Positions 49,389 to 50,854 of a DNA stretch of 50,854 bases are shown piece by piece. Source of the stretch: Neolewinella persica DSM 23188 (lineage in GTDB: Bacteria > Bacteroidota > Bacteroidia > Chitinophagales > Saprospiraceae); assembly GCF_000373105.1 (NCBI RefSeq), contig NZ_KB890436.1, positions 215,044 through 265,897 on the forward strand. Reading direction: 5' to 3'. The notes below the pieces were generated by a model that saw nothing but the letters and a program-made list of their open reading frames with translations, ran no database searches and was not told where the DNA came from. The position numbers and the translations under genes are program-made. Each line of letters starts with the position of its first letter. The stretch's first letter is position 1.

Positions 49389-50582
49389 ATGGCTAAGGAA
49401 ACATTCCAAAGAACAAAGCCGCACGTTAACATCGGCACCATCGGTCACGTTGACCATGGTAAGACAACCCTGACGGCTGCAATCAGCACCGTTCTCGCTA
49501 AGACCTCTGGTGGCGAAGTAAAGGATTACTCCTCTATTGACTCCGCTCCTGAAGAAAAAGAGCGTGGTATCACGATTAACACTGCTCACGTTGAGTACGA
49601 AACCGAGAACCGTCACTACGCACACGTTGACTGCCCCGGCCACGCTGACTACGTAAAGAACATGGTAACTGGTGCCGCCCAGATGGACGGTGCTATCCTT
49701 GTAGTAGCCGCAACTGATGGCCCCATGCCTCAGACCCGTGAGCACATCCTTCTGGCTCGCCAGGTAGGTGTACCTGCTATCGTTGTATTCATGAACAAGG
49801 CTGACCTTGTTGATGACGAAGAAATGCTCGAGCTCGTAGAAATGGAAGTTCGTGAACTTCTTTCTTCTTACGATTACGACGGCGACAACGCAAGCATCAT
49901 CATCGGTTCTGCCCTCAAAGGCCTCGAAGGAGACCCAGAAGGCGAACAGCAGATCCTCGACCTTATGGCCGCAGTTGATGCTGAAATCCCCGAGCCAGAA
50001 CGTTTGGTCGACCTTCCATTCCTGATGCCAGTAGAGGACGTGTTCTCTATCACTGGTCGTGGTACCGTAGCTACGGGCCGTATCGAGCGTGGTATCGTTA
50101 ACGTAGGTGACGCCGTTGAAATCATCGGTATGCAGGAGCCTGGTAAGAAACTGACCTCCACCATTACTGGTGTAGAAATGTTCCGCAAGCTCCTTGACCG
50201 TGGTGAAGCTGGTGATAACGCCGGTATGCTTCTCCGTGGTATTGACAAAGAGGCCATCAAGCGTGGTATGGTAATCTGTAAGCCAGGTTCCGTAAAGCCG
50301 CACACCAAGTTTAAGTGTGAGGTTTACGTTCTGTCTAAAGATGAAGGTGGTCGTCACACACCATTCTTCAACGGCTACCGTCCACAGTTCTACTTCCGTA
50401 CCACGGACGTAACTGGTGATGTACACCTCCCTGAGAACGTTGAAATGGTAATGCCCGGTGATAATGTTACCCTTACGGTAACCCTCCTCGCTGAGATTGC
50501 CATGGAGAAAGGTCTCCGCTTCGCTATCCGCGAAGGTGGCCGTACCGTTGGTGCTGGTCAGGTTACTGAAATCCTCGATTAA
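49389..50582 (+). CDS. tuf: Elongation factor Tu
   Basis: The GTPase that carries aminoacyl-tRNA to the ribosome. The 397-residue protein has GHVDHGKT (G1, residues 19-26), the switch I region [21 protein letters not shown] (G3), MNKADLVDD (G4, near 134), SALKG (G5) and domains II and III ending [14 protein letters not shown]. It matches the family from end to end. It is the last gene of the Thr-Tyr-Gly-Thr-tuf operon, with a 179-bp leader after tRNA-Thr and strong codon bias (many GGT, CGT, GTA). A very strong terminator follows at 50627. No second tuf is in the window. Confidence 0.98.
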   Translation: MAKETFQRTKPHVNIGTIGHVDHGKTTLTAAISTVLAKTSGGEVKDYSSIDSAPEEKERGITINTAHVEYETENRHYAHVDCPGHADYVKNMVTGAAQMDGAILVVAATDGPMPQTREHILLARQVGVPAIVVFMNKADLVDDEEMLELVEMEVRELLSSYDYDGDNASIIIGSALKGLEGDPEGEQQILDLMAAVDAEIPEPERLVDLPFLMPVEDVFSITGRGTVATGRIERGIVNVGDAVEIIGMQEPGKKLTSTITGVEMFRKLLDRGEAGDNAGMLLRGIDKEAIKRGMVICKPGSVKPHTKFKCEVYVLSKDEGGRHTPFFNGYRPQFYFRTTDVTGDVHLPENVEMVMPGDNVTLTVTLLAEIAMEKGLRFAIREGGRTVGAGQVTEILD

Positions 50583-50626
50583 TAGCTCCTTGGGCACCCC
50601 GCCCTCTGACTATTAAGATGACTATT

Positions 50627-50666
50627 GTGAAAGTTAAGTGCCTGATTGTTGGCACTTAACTTTCAC
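50627..50666 (+). terminator. Strong terminator after tuf
   Basis: A perfect 16-bp stem, GTGAAAGTTAAGTGCC with GGCACTTAACTTTCAC, around an 8-nt loop, followed by TTTCTT. It separates tuf from the tRNA-Trp-like sequence, which in most Bacteroidota is part of the same operon. Confidence 0.88.
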
Positions 50667-50682
50667 TTTCTTAGGAATTGTG

Positions 50683-50690
50683 TACTTTTG
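50683..50690 (+). promoter_or_regulatory. Promoter-like -7 element downstream of tuf
   Basis: TACTTTTG fits TAnnTTTG; the -33 position (50661-50663) is TTT, not TTG. Just downstream is a perfect small hairpin, AAATCCTG-AATG-CAGGATTT (50713-50732), so a new transcript may start here. Confidence 0.4.
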
Positions 50691-50737
50691 CAGCCGCTTA
50701 GCTACACAACAAGTAAAATCCTGAATGCAGGATTTCA

Positions 50738-50854
50738 ATAATTTGGCGCCTAATTCAAGTTTTTTTGCAGGTAGAGCACTGGTCTCCAACCTCCGAAGGA
50801 AGCCACGAAGTGCAACCAGGGGCTGATCCCTAAACTTTGAACGCAAGGTTTAAA
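50738..50854 (+). pseudogene. tRNA-Trp-like sequence, interrupted or corrupted
   Basis: GGTAGAGCACTGGTCTCCAA matches the D-arm to anticodon (CCA) part of tRNA-Trp, at the place where Bacteroidota carry tRNA-Trp. But the D loop upstream is too long (attcaagtttttttgcaggta), and after CTCCAA some 24 foreign bases precede the expected ACCAG. No T arm (TTCGA) or matching acceptor follows before the window ends. It may be a pseudogene, an intron-bearing gene cut by the window, or contig-end assembly error. Confidence 0.4.

Noticed and set aside
49380..50597. A 405-codon open frame antisense to tuf
   Set aside because: It mirrors tuf almost exactly. Its length comes from the codon bias of tuf, and it has no recognisable domains.
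50761..50820. Small SRP RNA (4.5S-like)
   Set aside because: cctccgaaggaagcc resembles the SRP apical loop, but the loop is one base short and the symmetric internal-loop bases (CAGG, AGCAG) are absent. tRNA-Trp similarity at the expected locus explains more.

Overview
The window looks like chromosome from a free-living, non-parasitic member of the Bacteroidota with about 50-55 % GC by eye, most like the Saprospiria (Lewinella-type). That lineage is my inference. The evidence seen is: four large secreted proteins with C-terminal type IX secretion (T9SS) sorting domains, -7 promoter elements of the TAnnTTTG type, almost no Shine-Dalgarno sequences, many lipoproteins, the order rpsF-rpsR-rplI, and the order tRNA-Thr/Tyr/Gly/Thr-tuf. 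There is no phage, plasmid, CRISPR or transposase. The left edge lies inside a repeat element and the right edge in a garbled tRNA-Trp-like sequence, so the window may be a whole contig.

Layout. 0-8 kb: a HEAT-like protein, the S6-S18-L9 operon, a MacB/FtsX-type permease, queA, tRNA-Phe, a fadD-type acyl-CoA ligase and rplS. 8.5-14 kb: a TPR histidine kinase with a NarL-type regulator, a phytol-kinase/phytyl-phosphate-kinase-like membrane fusion, an SGNH hydrolase and an unrecognised protein. 14-38 kb: an envelope and secretion region with a BNR-repeat T9SS protein, an 'asparagine synthetase B'-named exported protein, an MscS channel, a 1288-aa DUF5060 glycosidase-like T9SS protein, a ThuA-like T9SS protein, an HtrA protease, an M28 peptidase, a thioredoxin-like lipoprotein, the cbpA-cbpM chaperone pair, two paralogous lipoproteins, an isoaspartyl peptidase and an M43 metalloprotease. 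38-46 kb: a DoxX-like protein, an amidohydrolase, an ankyrin protein, an AT-rich 1184-aa protein of unknown function, and glutamate formimidoyltransferase. 46-50.9 kb: a TPR lipoprotein, a Xer recombinase, four tRNAs and tuf.

The genes are mostly ordinary single units. Much of the predicted proteome is exported and would digest polymers and peptides or maintain the envelope, which suits a scavenging lifestyle.

The unusual part is between the genes. Nearly every junction holds a structured repeat. (1) An 18-bp motif, GGCGGGGCCGCAGGTGCA, occurs 11 times in both orientations, twice as tight inverted pairs and four times inside coding sequence, rather like a DNA uptake sequence. (2) Three perfect tandem arrays of 7-bp units (13 x CCTGCAA, 14 x CCTGAAT, 12 x CCTGATA) each follow the same leader, clearest as a hairpin in two of the three; the unit differs between loci but is uniform within each locus. 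Degenerate heptad arrays also lie in the tRNA operon, before xerC and across the end of ftcD. (3) Long hairpins have arms made of 8-bp units. (4) Two palindromes of one family show a compensatory base-pair change. (5) There is one 161-bp inverted repeat. These repeats touch start codons, stop codons and signal-peptide codons, so they are shaping genes as well as filling gaps.
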